A DNA stretch of 64,000 nt, taken from contig JAFUNJ010000012.1 in NCBI GenBank assembly GCA_017482355.1, forward strand, positions 228,211-292,210. Reading direction: 5' to 3'. The position numbers and the translations under genes are program-made. The notes beneath the pieces were generated by a model that worked only from the letters and a program-made list of their open reading frames with translations, was not told the origin of the DNA and searched no databases. Origin of the DNA: Clostridia bacterium (GTDB lineage: Bacteria; Bacillota; Clostridia; Oscillospirales; CAG-272). Of this stretch, positions 34,994-44,266 are shown piece after piece (within the stretch, counting starts at the first letter, position 1; each line of letters opens with the position of its first letter).

Positions 34994-35980
34994 TCAGTTT
35001 ATCCTCACGTAACCGCTTTCTTCGATCAGTGTTTGCCCTTCGTCTGAAAGCAACCAATCAATTAACGCGGGAACATTCTCATTGTCATTATCCGCGCGGT
35101 AAATAGCGTAAAACTGTACTACTATCGGATAGCTTCTGTTCTGAATATTCTCTGCGCTCGGATAGACGCCGTTTAATGACAGCATTTTGACATTTTCGTT
35201 TTCGACTATCCCATCCATATAGTAGCGGAAGGAAAATCCAATAGAGCCACCTATCATCGCAAGAGGCGATTTGCGAGCGATCTTACAGTCCCCCATGAAC
35301 ATTTCAAAGGCAGTCTGGCTTCCGCTTCCCTTAAGACGCGTTACGGGATTTATAATGCGGTTTGCACCGCCGACATCCGCCCAGTTCGTATATTCACCTG
35401 CGTAGATCTTGCGTATCTGCTCTGTCGTAAGCCCGTCGATCGGATTCTTTTCATTTACAAAGAACACGAAGCCCTCAAGACCGATCGGAACGTATACAAG
35501 CTCTACGCCCTGTTCCTCCGCGTACTTCTTCTGCTCTTCGGAAGGGGAGGCGCAGAACAAAATATCGGTTTCGCCATCAACTATCGCCTTGTAGCCGCGA
35601 ACCGTATTTTTATACTGCATTGCGCTATCGGGAGCGAAGTTTTCGCCGTAATAGTTATCGTCGGAAAACTTACCGCCCTCGTAGGTAACGCATCCTTCGG
35701 GATAAACGTTATCTATCACCGCCGCATATACAGGAACCAGAGCGGCGGCACCGTCGAGAACGGGAAGATCATTTTCGAGCTTTAAGGTGCTGTTTATCTT
35801 AGGAAGATCCGAGCCCTCGGTGTGCGGCAGATACCTTCCCACGTCTATCATTTGCGCTTGAGTTGCACTGCTGAAGTTATTGGAAAGCCGCACGGTGACC
35901 AGCTTATAGATGCCGAAATTAAACGACGCAAATAACGAAACAACCAAGAAGATCGTCAAAATTTGCCTGCTAGTCTTCAT
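34994..35980 (-). CDS. PstS-like phosphate-type binding protein
   Basis: The 328-residue protein has an N-terminal membrane anchor (about 7-27) and a periplasmic-binding fold. GSGSQTAFEMFM (about 205-216) matches the PstS phosphate-binding SGSGT-type loop, and IYAGEYTNWADVGG is the usual hinge strand. No pstCAB permease genes follow. Instead, two tiny membrane proteins precede it, and a flavoprotein follows. This suggests a sensor or accessory role for an anion-binding protein. Family confidence is good; ligand identity is inferred. Confidence 0.82.
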   Translation of the reverse strand: MKTSRQILTIFLVVSLFASFNFGIYKLVTVRLSNNFSSATQAQMIDVGRYLPHTEGSDLPKINSTLKLENDLPVLDGAAALVPVYAAVIDNVYPEGCVTYEGGKFSDDNYYGENFAPDSAMQYKNTVRGYKAIVDGETDILFCASPSEEQKKYAEEQGVELVYVPIGLEGFVFFVNEKNPIDGLTTEQIRKIYAGEYTNWADVGGANRIINPVTRLKGSGSQTAFEMFMGDCKIARKSPLAMIGGSIGFSFRYYMDGIVENENVKMLSLNGVYPSAENIQNRSYPIVVQFYAIYRADNDNENVPALIDWLLSDEGQTLIEESGYVRIN

Positions 35981-35983
35981 TTG

Positions 35984-36124
35984 TCACCACAGCTCCTTTC
36001 CGATAAAATAAATTATGGAGCAGTGCTTATAGGCGTAGATCGCGTAGATAACGTGTGCAACGGTCAACGCAACGCACAGAGCCATTACCAAGAATAGAAT
36101 AACCAAAAAGGTACGGTTTTTCAT
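35984..36124 (-). CDS. Small single-span membrane protein (46 aa)
   Basis: This ORF runs from ATG 36124 to TGA 35984 and encodes 46 residues beginning MKNRTFLVILFLVMALCVAL. One strong hydrophobic helix spans about 5-30, followed by a Tyr/His tail (YAIYAYKHCS). GAGG lies six bases before the ATG, overlapping the end of the preceding gene. It ends just three bases before the PstS-like start, so translation looks coupled. I do not recognise a family. Confidence 0.65.
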   Translation of the reverse strand: MKNRTFLVILFLVMALCVALTVAHVIYAIYAYKHCSIIYFIGKELW

Positions 36125-36132
36125 ATCAAACC

Positions 36133-36420
36133 TCACATGAATTCAACGGAGCCCATCAGAAGAACAGCAAGGCAGACGCAGACCACAGTAGCCGTTACAG
36201 CAAACACGGCGAACACGGTAGATATTATAAATAACACTTTTCGTTTTTCGATCTGACTTTGCTGAAACGTTCCCGGCACCTTCTTATTTTGTCTTTTGGC
36301 AGATACATAAAAGCCAAGACTTATAAAGAACAGTGTTATGATAACGATCGGTATAGAAATGATTATCATAAACGGCATCATATATATGTTCTGCAAAATC
36401 ATTGAAACAAAATATCTCAT
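36133..36420 (-). CDS. Small two-span membrane protein
   Basis: The 95-residue protein begins MRYFVSMILQNIYMMPF at ATG 36420, six bases after GAGGA. Two membrane helices lie about 13-36 and 64-88, with a short basic loop KRQNKK between them. The stop lies eight bases before the 46-residue ORF, so both are part of one operon with the PstS-like gene. Function unknown. Confidence 0.65.
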   Translation of the reverse strand: MRYFVSMILQNIYMMPFMIIISIPIVIITLFFISLGFYVSAKRQNKKVPGTFQQSQIEKRKVLFIISTVFAVFAVTATVVCVCLAVLLMGSVEFM

Positions 36421-36485
36421 AATAATCCTCGAAATTGGTTTTGGGCAGTAATTGGACATCAGCTATACGCTTATCGTTTTTTCGC

Positions 36486-37334
36486 TTAATTCCAATTATT
36501 AAAATCAAGCCATAGATTGCTGTTGCCATTGCTTTTACTTTTTACGTCTTCTTGAATATCTTTATATCTCGCCGCGTCGAGCTGACTCCATACGCATTTG
36601 CTATATTTGCTTGTATACTCCTCGCCCTCGCCTTCATTCTGCATCTCGATCTGTTCAAGCTCGTCGAGTATAATGCTGTCAATGGGGCAATCGGCGTTGG
36701 CAAAATTGTCAATAATATTCTGAATGAAAAGCTCATTGTTCAGATCAAGCTCTTCTCTACAAATATAGAGGCAAAGATACAGCTTTACGGCAATGTTGAA
36801 CATCTTCTGAATGTGCCCCGCTGAAAGTTTTTTATTTCCGTCAAGCTTTTTTACGCCCTTAAAGCAATCTTTAAGAGTTTTCCATTCCGAATCAATTACA
36901 GTTTGCTTATCGGTCGCTGTTTTTGCATACTTTTTGAAAACATCAAGAAAGTTACTGTTTGAAATTACTTGCTCAGAAAAATAATCGTCAAAATCCTCGG
37001 GCGCGGACTCGATTATTATTTTCCCCTTGGAAAGCTTGAATCTGTTACGCTTGTATTTATCCTTCTTTACATAGCTGCTGACTGCGCCTTTGACAGTCTT
37101 AGAGCCGATTTTCTCATCGTTTATTCCGCTTTCATTTTGCGACGTGTGCCTGAATGCATCGTTCCAACCCATGCGTAAGCAGGCAACAAGTATCTCATTT
37201 TGACGATCGCAAAGAGATTCTGCCACATGTTCTTTAGCCCACACGATTCGTCTGAATTGCGCTCCCATCATAATTTTTGTTTGGAAAGTTATTACTTCTT
37301 TGGCACCTACACCACCATATATTTTTGAATCCAT
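36486..37334 (-). CDS. Conserved hypothetical protein, 282 aa
   Basis: This soluble protein of 282 residues has no signal peptide. It is rich in Lys, Asp and Asn in its middle (90-180). The short helix HIQKMFNIAVKLYLCLYICR (about 175-194) and the C-terminal CPIDSIILDELEQIEM and CVWSQLDAARYKDIQE segments are its most ordered parts. A GGGA site precedes the start. It lies directly before the membrane-protein operon on the same strand. I do not recognise any domain. Confidence 0.55.
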   Translation of the reverse strand: MDSKIYGGVGAKEVITFQTKIMMGAQFRRIVWAKEHVAESLCDRQNEILVACLRMGWNDAFRHTSQNESGINDEKIGSKTVKGAVSSYVKKDKYKRNRFKLSKGKIIIESAPEDFDDYFSEQVISNSNFLDVFKKYAKTATDKQTVIDSEWKTLKDCFKGVKKLDGNKKLSAGHIQKMFNIAVKLYLCLYICREELDLNNELFIQNIIDNFANADCPIDSIILDELEQIEMQNEGEGEEYTSKYSKCVWSQLDAARYKDIQEDVKSKSNGNSNLWLDFNNWN

Positions 37335-37616
37335 ATTAACATCCCGTGTGCTGTATTGTTAATTTCTATTCTTTTCTTCATTATATCACTATTCTTACTT
37401 TTGTCAATATTTATGGCCTAAACGCTCGAGCCATTGAAGGCGCGATAGGAAAACGCCCTCAAAGCCACCGCGAGAGCAACAAAACTCAACCGCATCTACA
37501 GTTTATTATATCTAAGTCATTGCGCCAAAAATGGCTCACAGCATTACTTTTGAAAATATGCACCCCAAAAGTGCCTGACTTTTAGGGTGCATATCGAATA
37601 TCTATTTTAATTCAAT
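37335..37616. other. Intergenic region with terminator hairpin
   Basis: About 280 bases with no supported gene. A hairpin at 37553-37595 (ATATGCACCCC with GGGTGCATAT) lies just past the SpoU gene and may end its transcript. A 79-residue open frame on the plus strand (about 37346-37585) has no clear ribosome site and unremarkable composition. I do not call it a gene. Confidence 0.5.
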
Positions 37617-38435
37617 TCATATACCGTGCGTTTTGTTGCCTAACTGATAGAAGGCAACCGCGGAAGCAGCGGCGACGTTCAGCGAATCAACGCCGTGATA
37701 CATAGGTATTTTCACTGTATAATCACACTCGGAAATCGTCGCATCGGAAAGTCCGTCGCCCTCGGTTCCCATAATTATAGCAAGCTTTTCTTCACTTATC
37801 AGCTTCGGATCGTTTATCGAAACGGAATTATCCTTCAGCGCCATAGCTACCGTCTTGAATCCGAGCGCTTTGATCTCATCAAGTCGGTCATCATCTAAAA
37901 ACGTCCATTCGATCTGAAAGACCGTTCCCATGCTGACTCTTGCTGCGCGCCTGTACAAAGGATCGGAGCATCCCGGCGTGAGAAGCACCGCGTCCATTCC
38001 GAGCGCCGCCGCCGAACGTATTATAGCACCAACGTTTGTCGGGTTCATGACCTTGTCGAGAATTACTATTCTGCTTTTGTTTTCGCAGATCTCCTTTATC
38101 CCGGGGAGCTTCTTTCTTCTCATCGCGCACAGCATGCCTCTTGTGAGCTTGAAGCCCGTGAGCTGAGTCAGAACATCAAACTCGGCGCAAAAAACAGGAA
38201 CGTCCTTTATTCTTTCAAGAATGCGCTTGCCCTCGCCCTCAATATGCCTTTTTTCCATAACACACGATATCGGCTCGTATCCTGCATCGAGCGCACGCTC
38301 GATAACCTTTGGGCTTTCCGCGATAAACAGTCCTTTTTCGGGGAACTCTCTGTTTAACAGCTGTGCCTCGCTTAGACGTGCGTATACGTCGAGCTCGGGG
38401 TCGAGAAAATCTGTAATTTCTTTAACGTTTACCAT
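37617..38435 (-). CDS. SpoU-family rRNA 2'-O-methyltransferase (TrmH)
   Basis: This SPOUT-fold methylase has 272 residues. An N-terminal substrate-binding region (1-100) is followed by the knot with NPTNVGAIIRSAAALGMDAV (about 131-150), IMGTEGDGLS and PMYHGVDSLNVAAASAVAFY. These are the three SpoU motifs. It starts six bases after the MBL gene stop, so it is likely translated by coupling, since no independent ribosome site is visible. The exact rRNA target is unknown. Confidence 0.88.
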   Translation of the reverse strand: MVNVKEITDFLDPELDVYARLSEAQLLNREFPEKGLFIAESPKVIERALDAGYEPISCVMEKRHIEGEGKRILERIKDVPVFCAEFDVLTQLTGFKLTRGMLCAMRRKKLPGIKEICENKSRIVILDKVMNPTNVGAIIRSAAALGMDAVLLTPGCSDPLYRRAARVSMGTVFQIEWTFLDDDRLDEIKALGFKTVAMALKDNSVSINDPKLISEEKLAIIMGTEGDGLSDATISECDYTVKIPMYHGVDSLNVAAASAVAFYQLGNKTHGI

Positions 38436-38441
38436 AGTTGA

Positions 38442-39713
38442 TTATTTTTGACGCTTTTCGCCATACTTATAGCTTCCAACCCTGTAGGGAAATTCCAATA
38501 CGGTAGGTCCGTTCTCAAGCTCCAGGACCTCCTTTGATCTTTCCGCCAACACCTCGTTCGGGTAATACCAATTTCCCGTTTGGGGCTCACTTGCGGGAGT
38601 CGCAAGATACCTATCCGTTACAAGGACAGTATCCGCCTCTATAAACAGATCGAATGGCATATACGGATTCCAGGAATGGTGAGGAGTATCCACTGCGGTA
38701 AGCTTGAAGTAGTCTCTGTCATATATATTCATAACGTGGTCCATGGAGCCCTTGTCGGCATCGCCCGTCAGAAGCACCTTCTGCTCCTCGATGTTGAGCA
38801 TGCACCAGGTACTGCTGTCATTGAAGTTTGACCTTTTGGTGTTTTTGAGAAAATCCGTGCTGTAATAGCAGTTTCTCGGCAGCTGCTCCTGGGTGAAAAC
38901 TATGTCTATAGATATATCGTCAAAATAATATCTTTGACCGATCCTGGGACGGAAAACAGTCGGATGTCCGCCGTCACTCGTCATAAAAAGCTTGGCTGCT
39001 TCTCTTACCTTTCTTTCGTCCTCCTTCGCGCCCATATCAAGCTCGAATACGTCCTCTGACGGGGTATTGAAATAAAAACCGTCCACCGTAATGGATTCCG
39101 CATCGGAGGTACCGTCGATAAAATCACCTAAAAGTCCGCAGTGATCTCTGTGCAAATGGCTGATGAACCACGCCTCAACAACGGGCTTTTCCCCTTCGGG
39201 GAGAAGTCCCTTCATATAATTGAGAAGATAAACACTCTCTCCGGGGAATCCGCCGTCGCTGATTATAAAGTGGCGGTTCTTGAGCTGAATGAGGAAGCTG
39301 TTTCCAAACGCCTTCAGAGGAATATTATGCAGCGTTGTCTTAGCATTGCGTTTTTCGTCAGTGGAAACGCTTCTTTTCAGATGGGGTGACAGAGGCGAGG
39401 TCTGACTGATACAAAGATAGGTAGTCTTTGTTCCGATAAGATAGGTGAGAGTACAGAATATGCCGTCCTTTTCATAGGAAACGCATCTGACGTAGTCATA
39501 GATCTCCTTTCTCTGTATATGACAGCTGCGCACCTGCTCATTATCATAGCGTAAGCTGTAGCCACGCTCACGTAGACGTGATTCAAACACCTTGTAAGCC
39601 ATAGCGTCGGTATCGTATGCAACGGTGATAATATAATTGTCCTCGCCGTAGCATACCGCCTCTTCGGTGTTCATATTGATCTCTTTTATTGCATCTAAAA
39701 GCTTTTCTGTCAT
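38442..39713 (-). CDS. MBL-fold metallohydrolase
   Basis: The 423-residue protein has an N-terminal part (1-120) without known motifs. A metallo-beta-lactamase domain follows, with SHLHRDHCGLLGD (about 184-196) as the HxHxDH zinc site and VLLTGDAD as the later aspartate. Further histidines in VDTPHHSWNP complete the site. AAGGAAGGA precedes the ATG. It sits between GDPD and SpoU genes in a probable operon. The large N-terminal extension is unusual for a simple hydrolase. The substrate is unknown. Confidence 0.78.
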   Translation of the reverse strand: MTEKLLDAIKEINMNTEEAVCYGEDNYIITVAYDTDAMAYKVFESRLRERGYSLRYDNEQVRSCHIQRKEIYDYVRCVSYEKDGIFCTLTYLIGTKTTYLCISQTSPLSPHLKRSVSTDEKRNAKTTLHNIPLKAFGNSFLIQLKNRHFIISDGGFPGESVYLLNYMKGLLPEGEKPVVEAWFISHLHRDHCGLLGDFIDGTSDAESITVDGFYFNTPSEDVFELDMGAKEDERKVREAAKLFMTSDGGHPTVFRPRIGQRYYFDDISIDIVFTQEQLPRNCYYSTDFLKNTKRSNFNDSSTWCMLNIEEQKVLLTGDADKGSMDHVMNIYDRDYFKLTAVDTPHHSWNPYMPFDLFIEADTVLVTDRYLATPASEPQTGNWYYPNEVLAERSKEVLELENGPTVLEFPYRVGSYKYGEKRQK

Positions 39714-39749
39714 GGCGCGTTCCTTCCTTTAAAAGTGTCGCGGTAATAA

Positions 39750-40475
39750 TTATTTGTTCTTCAAGCACTCTAAGAGGGGTCTCGGGTCGTTTGCGGTGAT
39801 AAGCGATGCGCCTTTATCGATGCACAACTGTACGTCCTCCGCGGTATCGGCGCAGTACATGTGGATTGGAAGTCCCTTACTACGGTAGAAATCGCAAAGC
39901 TCAGAGCGCACGTATCTCATACTAAGACCGATCTCGTCATAGAAATCGTAATTTTCGAATTCGTACATCTCAAAATCGGGATAGCCCATAGTGCGACCGT
40001 TGTACTTTTCCTTGATATATCTGATGATCCTGCCGTTAAACGCGTAAAACCAGCAGTCATCAAAGAAGCCGTATTCCTTCAATGCTTTAACGGTAATATC
40101 AACGGTCTCCTCGGTGTATTCTTTGATCTCAACGCCAAGGCGGAAGTACGGATTTACGCTCTTGACAAGGTCAAGAAGCTCGTAAAGAGTAGGAATTTCA
40201 ACCTGTCCCTTGAACTTATCACCGAATTTTTGCTCATAACAGGGGCAAAGCTCCTTGATCTCGGCAAGGGTCATATCGCGCAGACATTTATCAACACCGC
40301 AGGTGCGATACGTGTTCTGGTCGTGCATAAGAACGGGAACCTTATCCTTCGAGAGCCAAACGTCAAATTCAAAAGCGTCGATATCAAGCTCAAGCGCTTT
40401 TCCAAATGACAAAAGAGTGTTTTCGGGATAGAGTGCGCAGAATCCGCGATGTCCTTCGGCGTATATTTTGTCCAT
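39750..40475 (-). CDS. Glycerophosphodiester phosphodiesterase (GDPD)
   Basis: GDPD enzymes hydrolyse deacylated phospholipids to glycerol-3-phosphate and alcohol. The 241-residue protein shows the family start GHRGFCALYPENTLLSF (8-24), with catalytic HR and PENT. DAFEFDVWLSKDKVPVLMHD follows, with the E-x-D metal ligands and catalytic His. GGAGG sits six bases before ATG 40475. A longer frame would precede the active-site motif by too much. The cytoplasmic form fits lipid turnover. It probably heads the GDPD-MBL-SpoU operon. Confidence 0.9.
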   Translation of the reverse strand: MDKIYAEGHRGFCALYPENTLLSFGKALELDIDAFEFDVWLSKDKVPVLMHDQNTYRTCGVDKCLRDMTLAEIKELCPCYEQKFGDKFKGQVEIPTLYELLDLVKSVNPYFRLGVEIKEYTEETVDITVKALKEYGFFDDCWFYAFNGRIIRYIKEKYNGRTMGYPDFEMYEFENYDFYDEIGLSMRYVRSELCDFYRSKGLPIHMYCADTAEDVQLCIDKGASLITANDPRPLLECLKNK

Positions 40476-40559
40476 AGTTGCCTCCGTTTTGGTAGTATTT
40501 GGCACATTAATTGTAACACGTTTAGCTTGAAAGAGCAATAGGAATATATTAAAATGTCA

Positions 40560-40800
40560 GTTCTTTAAGTTTTTTAAACGCTAAAAACTGCATCTCCTGA
40601 CCTTACTCGGCAGTCGCATAGTCGCCGTGCGTCGCTCGTTGCCTCGCTTCTTCGGCTCCTTGCTTTGTGCCGTCAACCGTTGCGAAAACGATTATCAATC
40701 GTTTTCGCATAGGTCGCAAGTTATTCGCCCGATGTCGCTACGCGAGGTCGGACATTTTGCCGGAGGTCAGGAGGTTCAAGCCCCTCCCTCCGCCAAAGGC
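40560..40800. other. Palindrome-rich region past tRNA-Met, with partial tRNA-like copies
   Basis: No gene is supported. CCGGAGGTCAGGAGGTTCAA at 40760-40779 is the inverted copy of 40859-40878 in tRNA-Met; the identity runs 21 bases. CTCCTGACCT at 40594-40603 is a second short copy, in the tRNA orientation. GCGAAAACGATT and AATCGTTTTCGC (about 40681-40707) form a separate hairpin. The region looks like debris of an element derived from a tRNA. Confidence 0.6.
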
Positions 40801-40805
40801 GGAAC

Positions 40806-40840
40806 CAAAAGAAAAACCACCCGAATGGGTGGTTTTCTTT

Positions 40841-40841
<1 letters not shown>
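40806..40841 (-). terminator. Intrinsic terminator after tRNA-Met
   Basis: AAAAGAAAAACCACCC pairs with GGGTGGTTTTCTTTT immediately downstream of the tRNA-Met 3' end. The loop is GAAT. It lies between the tRNA and its inverted partial copy. Confidence 0.85.
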
Positions 40842-40917
<76 letters not shown>

Positions 40918-40939
40918 ATATATGATGTTGAAAGAGAAT

Positions 40940-41028
40940 TGGTGCCGGAAACCGGGCTCGAACCGGTACGATACTTTCGTATCACAGGATTTTAAGTCCC
41001 GGGCGTCTGCCAATTCCGCCACTCCGGC
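40940..41028 (-). tRNA. tRNA-Leu (UAA)
   Basis: An 89-base class II tRNA with GCCGGAG/UUCCGGC acceptor stem, anticodon UAA in CUUAAAA and a long variable arm (GUGAUACGAAAGUAUCGU). CCA is encoded. It reads UUA codons. It is cotranscribed with the downstream initiator tRNA. Confidence 0.93.
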
Positions 41029-41099
41029 GTTTATCTCGCAACACTATGCATTATATCACTTATTTCCCGCTTTGTCAATAGATTTTTGAATTTTTTCGT

Positions 41100-41741
41100 T
41101 CAATTCTTTTCGACAAGCTTTTTAAACGGGTTCCAAAACGAGCTTTTCTCTACTTTTTCGTACCGTCCGCGTATTTCAAATTTATCCCTTGTTACTGCCG
41201 CGAAGCCGATATTCTTATACTCGCCCTTTATGAGCATATACTGCTTCAAATATCCTTCGAGCGTCATTCCGCACTTTTCGGCAACTCGCAAGCTTGCGTT
41301 ATTCCCCTCAATGAAATGTATCTCTACGCGGTTTGCGTTAAGCTCCTTGAAAGCAAACTCCGTTAGTGCGCCAACAGCTTCGGTTGCAAATCCCTGCCCC
41401 CAGAAATCGGGGTTCAAAACGTAACCAACCTCAACTCTCCCGTGCTCGAAATCGAAGGACGTATAGCCGCAGGTACCGATCATTTTACCGCTATCGGTCA
41501 GAGTCACGCCCCAATCAAAATAATCTCCTCGCCTATATGCATCGGCGATATAACAGAGATTCTCATAGCTTTGCTGTTCGCTTTCGTGCTCATACCAAAG
41601 CAGATACTTCGTGACCTCGGGGCGGCGCGCGTAATCATACATATCTCTGCTGTCATCGACCGACATTTTACGTAAGGTAAGGCGCTCTGTATGTAGTATC
41701 GGCAATTTTTTGAAGATTTTAAGCGTCTTTCCCTTTGTCAT
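41100..41741 (-). CDS. GNAT-family N-acetyltransferase (RimJ/RimL-type)
   Basis: The 213-residue protein is a GNAT enzyme that moves an acetyl group from acetyl-CoA to an amine, probably an N-terminal amine of a protein. The family start is LHTERLTLRKM (about 16-26), GYVLNPDFWGQGFATEAVGA (about 104-123) carries the CoA-binding loop, and NNASLRVAEKCGMTLEGYLK is the C-terminal block. GAGG lies seven bases before ATG 41741. It stands alone, 70 bases upstream of the tRNA-Leu 5' end. The exact substrate is unknown. Confidence 0.88.
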   Translation of the reverse strand: MTKGKTLKIFKKLPILHTERLTLRKMSVDDSRDMYDYARRPEVTKYLLWYEHESEQQSYENLCYIADAYRRGDYFDWGVTLTDSGKMIGTCGYTSFDFEHGRVEVGYVLNPDFWGQGFATEAVGALTEFAFKELNANRVEIHFIEGNNASLRVAEKCGMTLEGYLKQYMLIKGEYKNIGFAAVTRDKFEIRGRYEKVEKSSFWNPFKKLVEKN

Positions 41742-41878
41742 GCGTTTTCCTCTGCTTTTTATCCGAAGTTACTACATTTTACCGCATAAGACACGATTTG
41801 TCAAGTTTACTTACCGCACCCGACGGGACATTTTGCATATAGTGATTATAGCAACATAAATGAAAGGATCGGTGAAAT

Positions 41879-42154
41879 ATGCTTACGGCAATGTCGGAGC
41901 TGAGGAAGGGCGAAGGCGGAATTATAAAAAGCATTGAACACGTTGGGAATATGCGGCGGCGGCTGATAGATATCGGTTTTAACGTCGGTGAGCGCGTCAC
42001 GCTTCTCACGCGCGCCCCGCTGGGCGAGCCGAGTGCGTTTTATATAAAGGGATCCGTCATCGCGCTCAGAAGAAACGATGCGTCCCTTATAACAGTTATA
42101 ACGGAGGAAGAAGATGGGACTGACCCTAAACAGCGTCGGCAAGGGCATTTTTGA
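41879..42154 (+). CDS. feoA: Ferrous iron transport protein FeoA
   Basis: FeoA is a small SH3-like cytoplasmic partner of FeoB. The 91-residue protein has LSELRKGEGG-like start and MRRRLIDIGFNVGERVTLLT (about 25-44), the conserved block, then an ALRRNDASLITV strand. It overlaps feoB by 41 bases in another frame, so translation is coupled. Two ribosome-like sites (AAGGA and GGTGA) precede the ATG. No Fur box was clear in the upstream 100 bases. Confidence 0.92.
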   Translation: MLTAMSELRKGEGGIIKSIEHVGNMRRRLIDIGFNVGERVTLLTRAPLGEPSAFYIKGSVIALRRNDASLITVITEEEDGTDPKQRRQGHF

Positions 42155-44201
42155 TGATAAAATAACCGACGGCGATGGCATGACGGTCTTGATGAGCGGC
42201 AACCCGAACGTCGGAAAAAGCACTCTTTTCAACTGTCTTACCGGAATGCATCAGCATACGGGAAACTGGACCGGAAAGACCGTTTCCCTCGCCTCGGGCA
42301 AGGTAAGATACGGCGATAAAAGAGTAACACTCATTGACCTGCCCGGGTGCTTTTCGTTAAATTCGCGTTCCGAGGAAGAACGCGTTGCGCGAGACTGCAT
42401 TTATTTTGAAAATTACGACAGAGCCGTCGTCGTTTGCGACGCGTCGTGCCTTTCGCGGCATTTATATCTTGCGCTTCAGATATGTCAGGTATCGCCTAAC
42501 ACGGTCATCTGCGTAAACCTCGCTGACGAGGCAAAAAAACACGGAATAACCGTTGATACCGACGCGCTTTCAAAGCGTCTTAAAGTGCCCTGTGTTCTTA
42601 CGAGCGCAAAGAAAAAGAGCGACTGCAAAAAGCTTATTTCGCTTCTTGAAAAGCAGTCGGACGCTCTTGAAATCGACTACGGCGAGAGGATCGAAAACTA
42701 CATATCCGATATTTATTCTCTCGTTATCGGAACGGGAATTTTGCGCTCCGACGCGCGGGTTTTCGCCCTACGTCTGCTCGACAGTGACGAAGAATTCTGC
42801 GAAAAGCTGAAGAGCAAACTGTCGCTTTCCGATTCCGTATATAACGAGGCAAAAAGCTTTTCGGTAAGCTTTCTCGATACGCACTATAGCGGAAGCATCG
42901 ACCTCGTTTCCGACGAAATTTCGGACGCGATAATAAAAAGTGCAAACGCCATTTCGTCAGAATGTGTGACCGAAAAAAAGGCAAGCAAAAAAGCTCTTTC
43001 GTTTTCGGATCGCCTGCTGATCGGTAAATTCACTGCGTTTCCTATAATGCTCGCGCTTTTATTCTTCATCCTGTGGCTGACAGTCAAGGGTGCGAATTAT
43101 CCGTCCGATATGCTTCGTGCGTTCTTCAACGAGCTTGAAACGCTTGCACGAACGGGATTCAACAATATCGGCGTACCGTCATTAATTTCAACGCCCATCT
43201 GCGAGGGGATCATACGAGTAACGGGCTGGGTAGTATCGGTAATGCTTCCGCCGATGGCGATATTTTTCCCGATGTTTACGCTACTCGAGGACATCGGATA
43301 TCTGCCGAGGATCGCGTTCAATCTCGACAGATGCTTCTCCTGTTCTCACGCTTGCGGAAAACAAGCGCTCACGATGTGTATGGGACTCGGTTGCAACGCG
43401 GCAGGCGTCGTTGGTTGCCGAATAATCGACTCTCCGCGCGAGCGCGATATCGCGCTTCTTACCAACTCCTTTATGCCCTGCAACGGCAGATTCCCTATGC
43501 TTATCGCGATAATCGGCATATTCTTCGCTTCAAGCGGAGGCGCAACTGCCGCGGTGCTTGTCGGCGTTCTTGCTATGTCGGTCGCCGTGACGCTCGCGGT
43601 ATCGTATATGCTATCAAAAACCGTCCTTCGCGGTAAGCCGTCGTCCTTCACGCTCGAGCTTCCGCCTTTCCGAATGCCGAATATCGGGCAGGTGATCACG
43701 CGCTCGATCTTCGACCGAACGCTTTTCGTTCTCGGCAGAGCCGTTTCGGTTGCCGCACCGACGGGACTTTTAATTTGGCTTATTGCCAATATAAATATCG
43801 GAAACGTATCCATCCTCGCACACGCAACCGAAATTCTTGATCCGATCGGACGCTTTATAGGGCTTGACGGCGTCATTCTTCTCGGATTTCTTCTCGGACT
43901 TCCCGCGAACGAGATCGTCGTTCCCGTCATAATTATGGCGTATACGTCGGGAAGCGCGCTTACCGATTACGCTTCCCTATCTGAGCTGAAAAACGTTTTC
44001 ATAAGCAGCGGCTGGACCGCGATGACCGCGGTGAATTTCATAATCTTTACCGTTTTTCACTGGCCCTGCTCAACCACGCTTCTGACAGTCAAAAAGGAAA
44101 CGTCAAGTATAAAAAAGACCGCATTCGCTTTCCTTTTGCCTACGGCGGTCGGGGTTATACTTTGTTTGATTTCAAGAGTGATATTCAGCTTGTTGCAATA
44201 A
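42114..44201 (+). CDS. feoB: Ferrous iron transporter FeoB
   Basis: FeoB is a membrane protein that imports Fe2+ under anoxic conditions, with a GTPase domain at its N-terminus. The 695-residue protein has G1 GNPNVGKST (29-37), G3 DLPGCF near 75, and G4 CVNLADE near 129, where NLAD stands for N-x-x-D. Two gates follow (about 300-690), with Cys-containing SCSHACGKQALTMCMG and a C-terminal helix cluster. ATG 42114 follows GGAGGAAGAAG. No feoC is adjacent. A hairpin (44210-44247) lies downstream. Confidence 0.95.
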   Translation: MGLTLNSVGKGIFDDKITDGDGMTVLMSGNPNVGKSTLFNCLTGMHQHTGNWTGKTVSLASGKVRYGDKRVTLIDLPGCFSLNSRSEEERVARDCIYFENYDRAVVVCDASCLSRHLYLALQICQVSPNTVICVNLADEAKKHGITVDTDALSKRLKVPCVLTSAKKKSDCKKLISLLEKQSDALEIDYGERIENYISDIYSLVIGTGILRSDARVFALRLLDSDEEFCEKLKSKLSLSDSVYNEAKSFSVSFLDTHYSGSIDLVSDEISDAIIKSANAISSECVTEKKASKKALSFSDRLLIGKFTAFPIMLALLFFILWLTVKGANYPSDMLRAFFNELETLARTGFNNIGVPSLISTPICEGIIRVTGWVVSVMLPPMAIFFPMFTLLEDIGYLPRIAFNLDRCFSCSHACGKQALTMCMGLGCNAAGVVGCRIIDSPRERDIALLTNSFMPCNGRFPMLIAIIGIFFASSGGATAAVLVGVLAMSVAVTLAVSYMLSKTVLRGKPSSFTLELPPFRMPNIGQVITRSIFDRTLFVLGRAVSVAAPTGLLIWLIANINIGNVSILAHATEILDPIGRFIGLDGVILLGFLLGLPANEIVVPVIIMAYTSGSALTDYASLSELKNVFISSGWTAMTAVNFIIFTVFHWPCSTTLLTVKKETSSIKKTAFAFLLPTAVGVILCLISRVIFSLLQ

Positions 44202-44209
44202 ACGTAATA

Positions 44210-44247
44210 CGCCCTCTTGCCTCCCAATACGGAACGGCAAGGGGGCG
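44210..44247 (+). terminator. Probable terminator after feoB
   Basis: CGCCCTCTTGCC (44210-44221) pairs with GGCAAGGGGGCG (about 44236-44247), with one T-G wobble. The T-run is short, so termination may be incomplete. Confidence 0.55.
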
Positions 44248-44266
44248 TTCTGTTAAAGACCGTTAT

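Noticed and set aside
37346-37585. 79-residue plus-strand frame
   Set aside because: No ribosome site, no recognisable domain, and it overlaps the terminator hairpin.
41760-41878. Fur box before feoA
   Set aside because: No 19-bp Fur-like palindrome was found, though AT-rich sequence is present.
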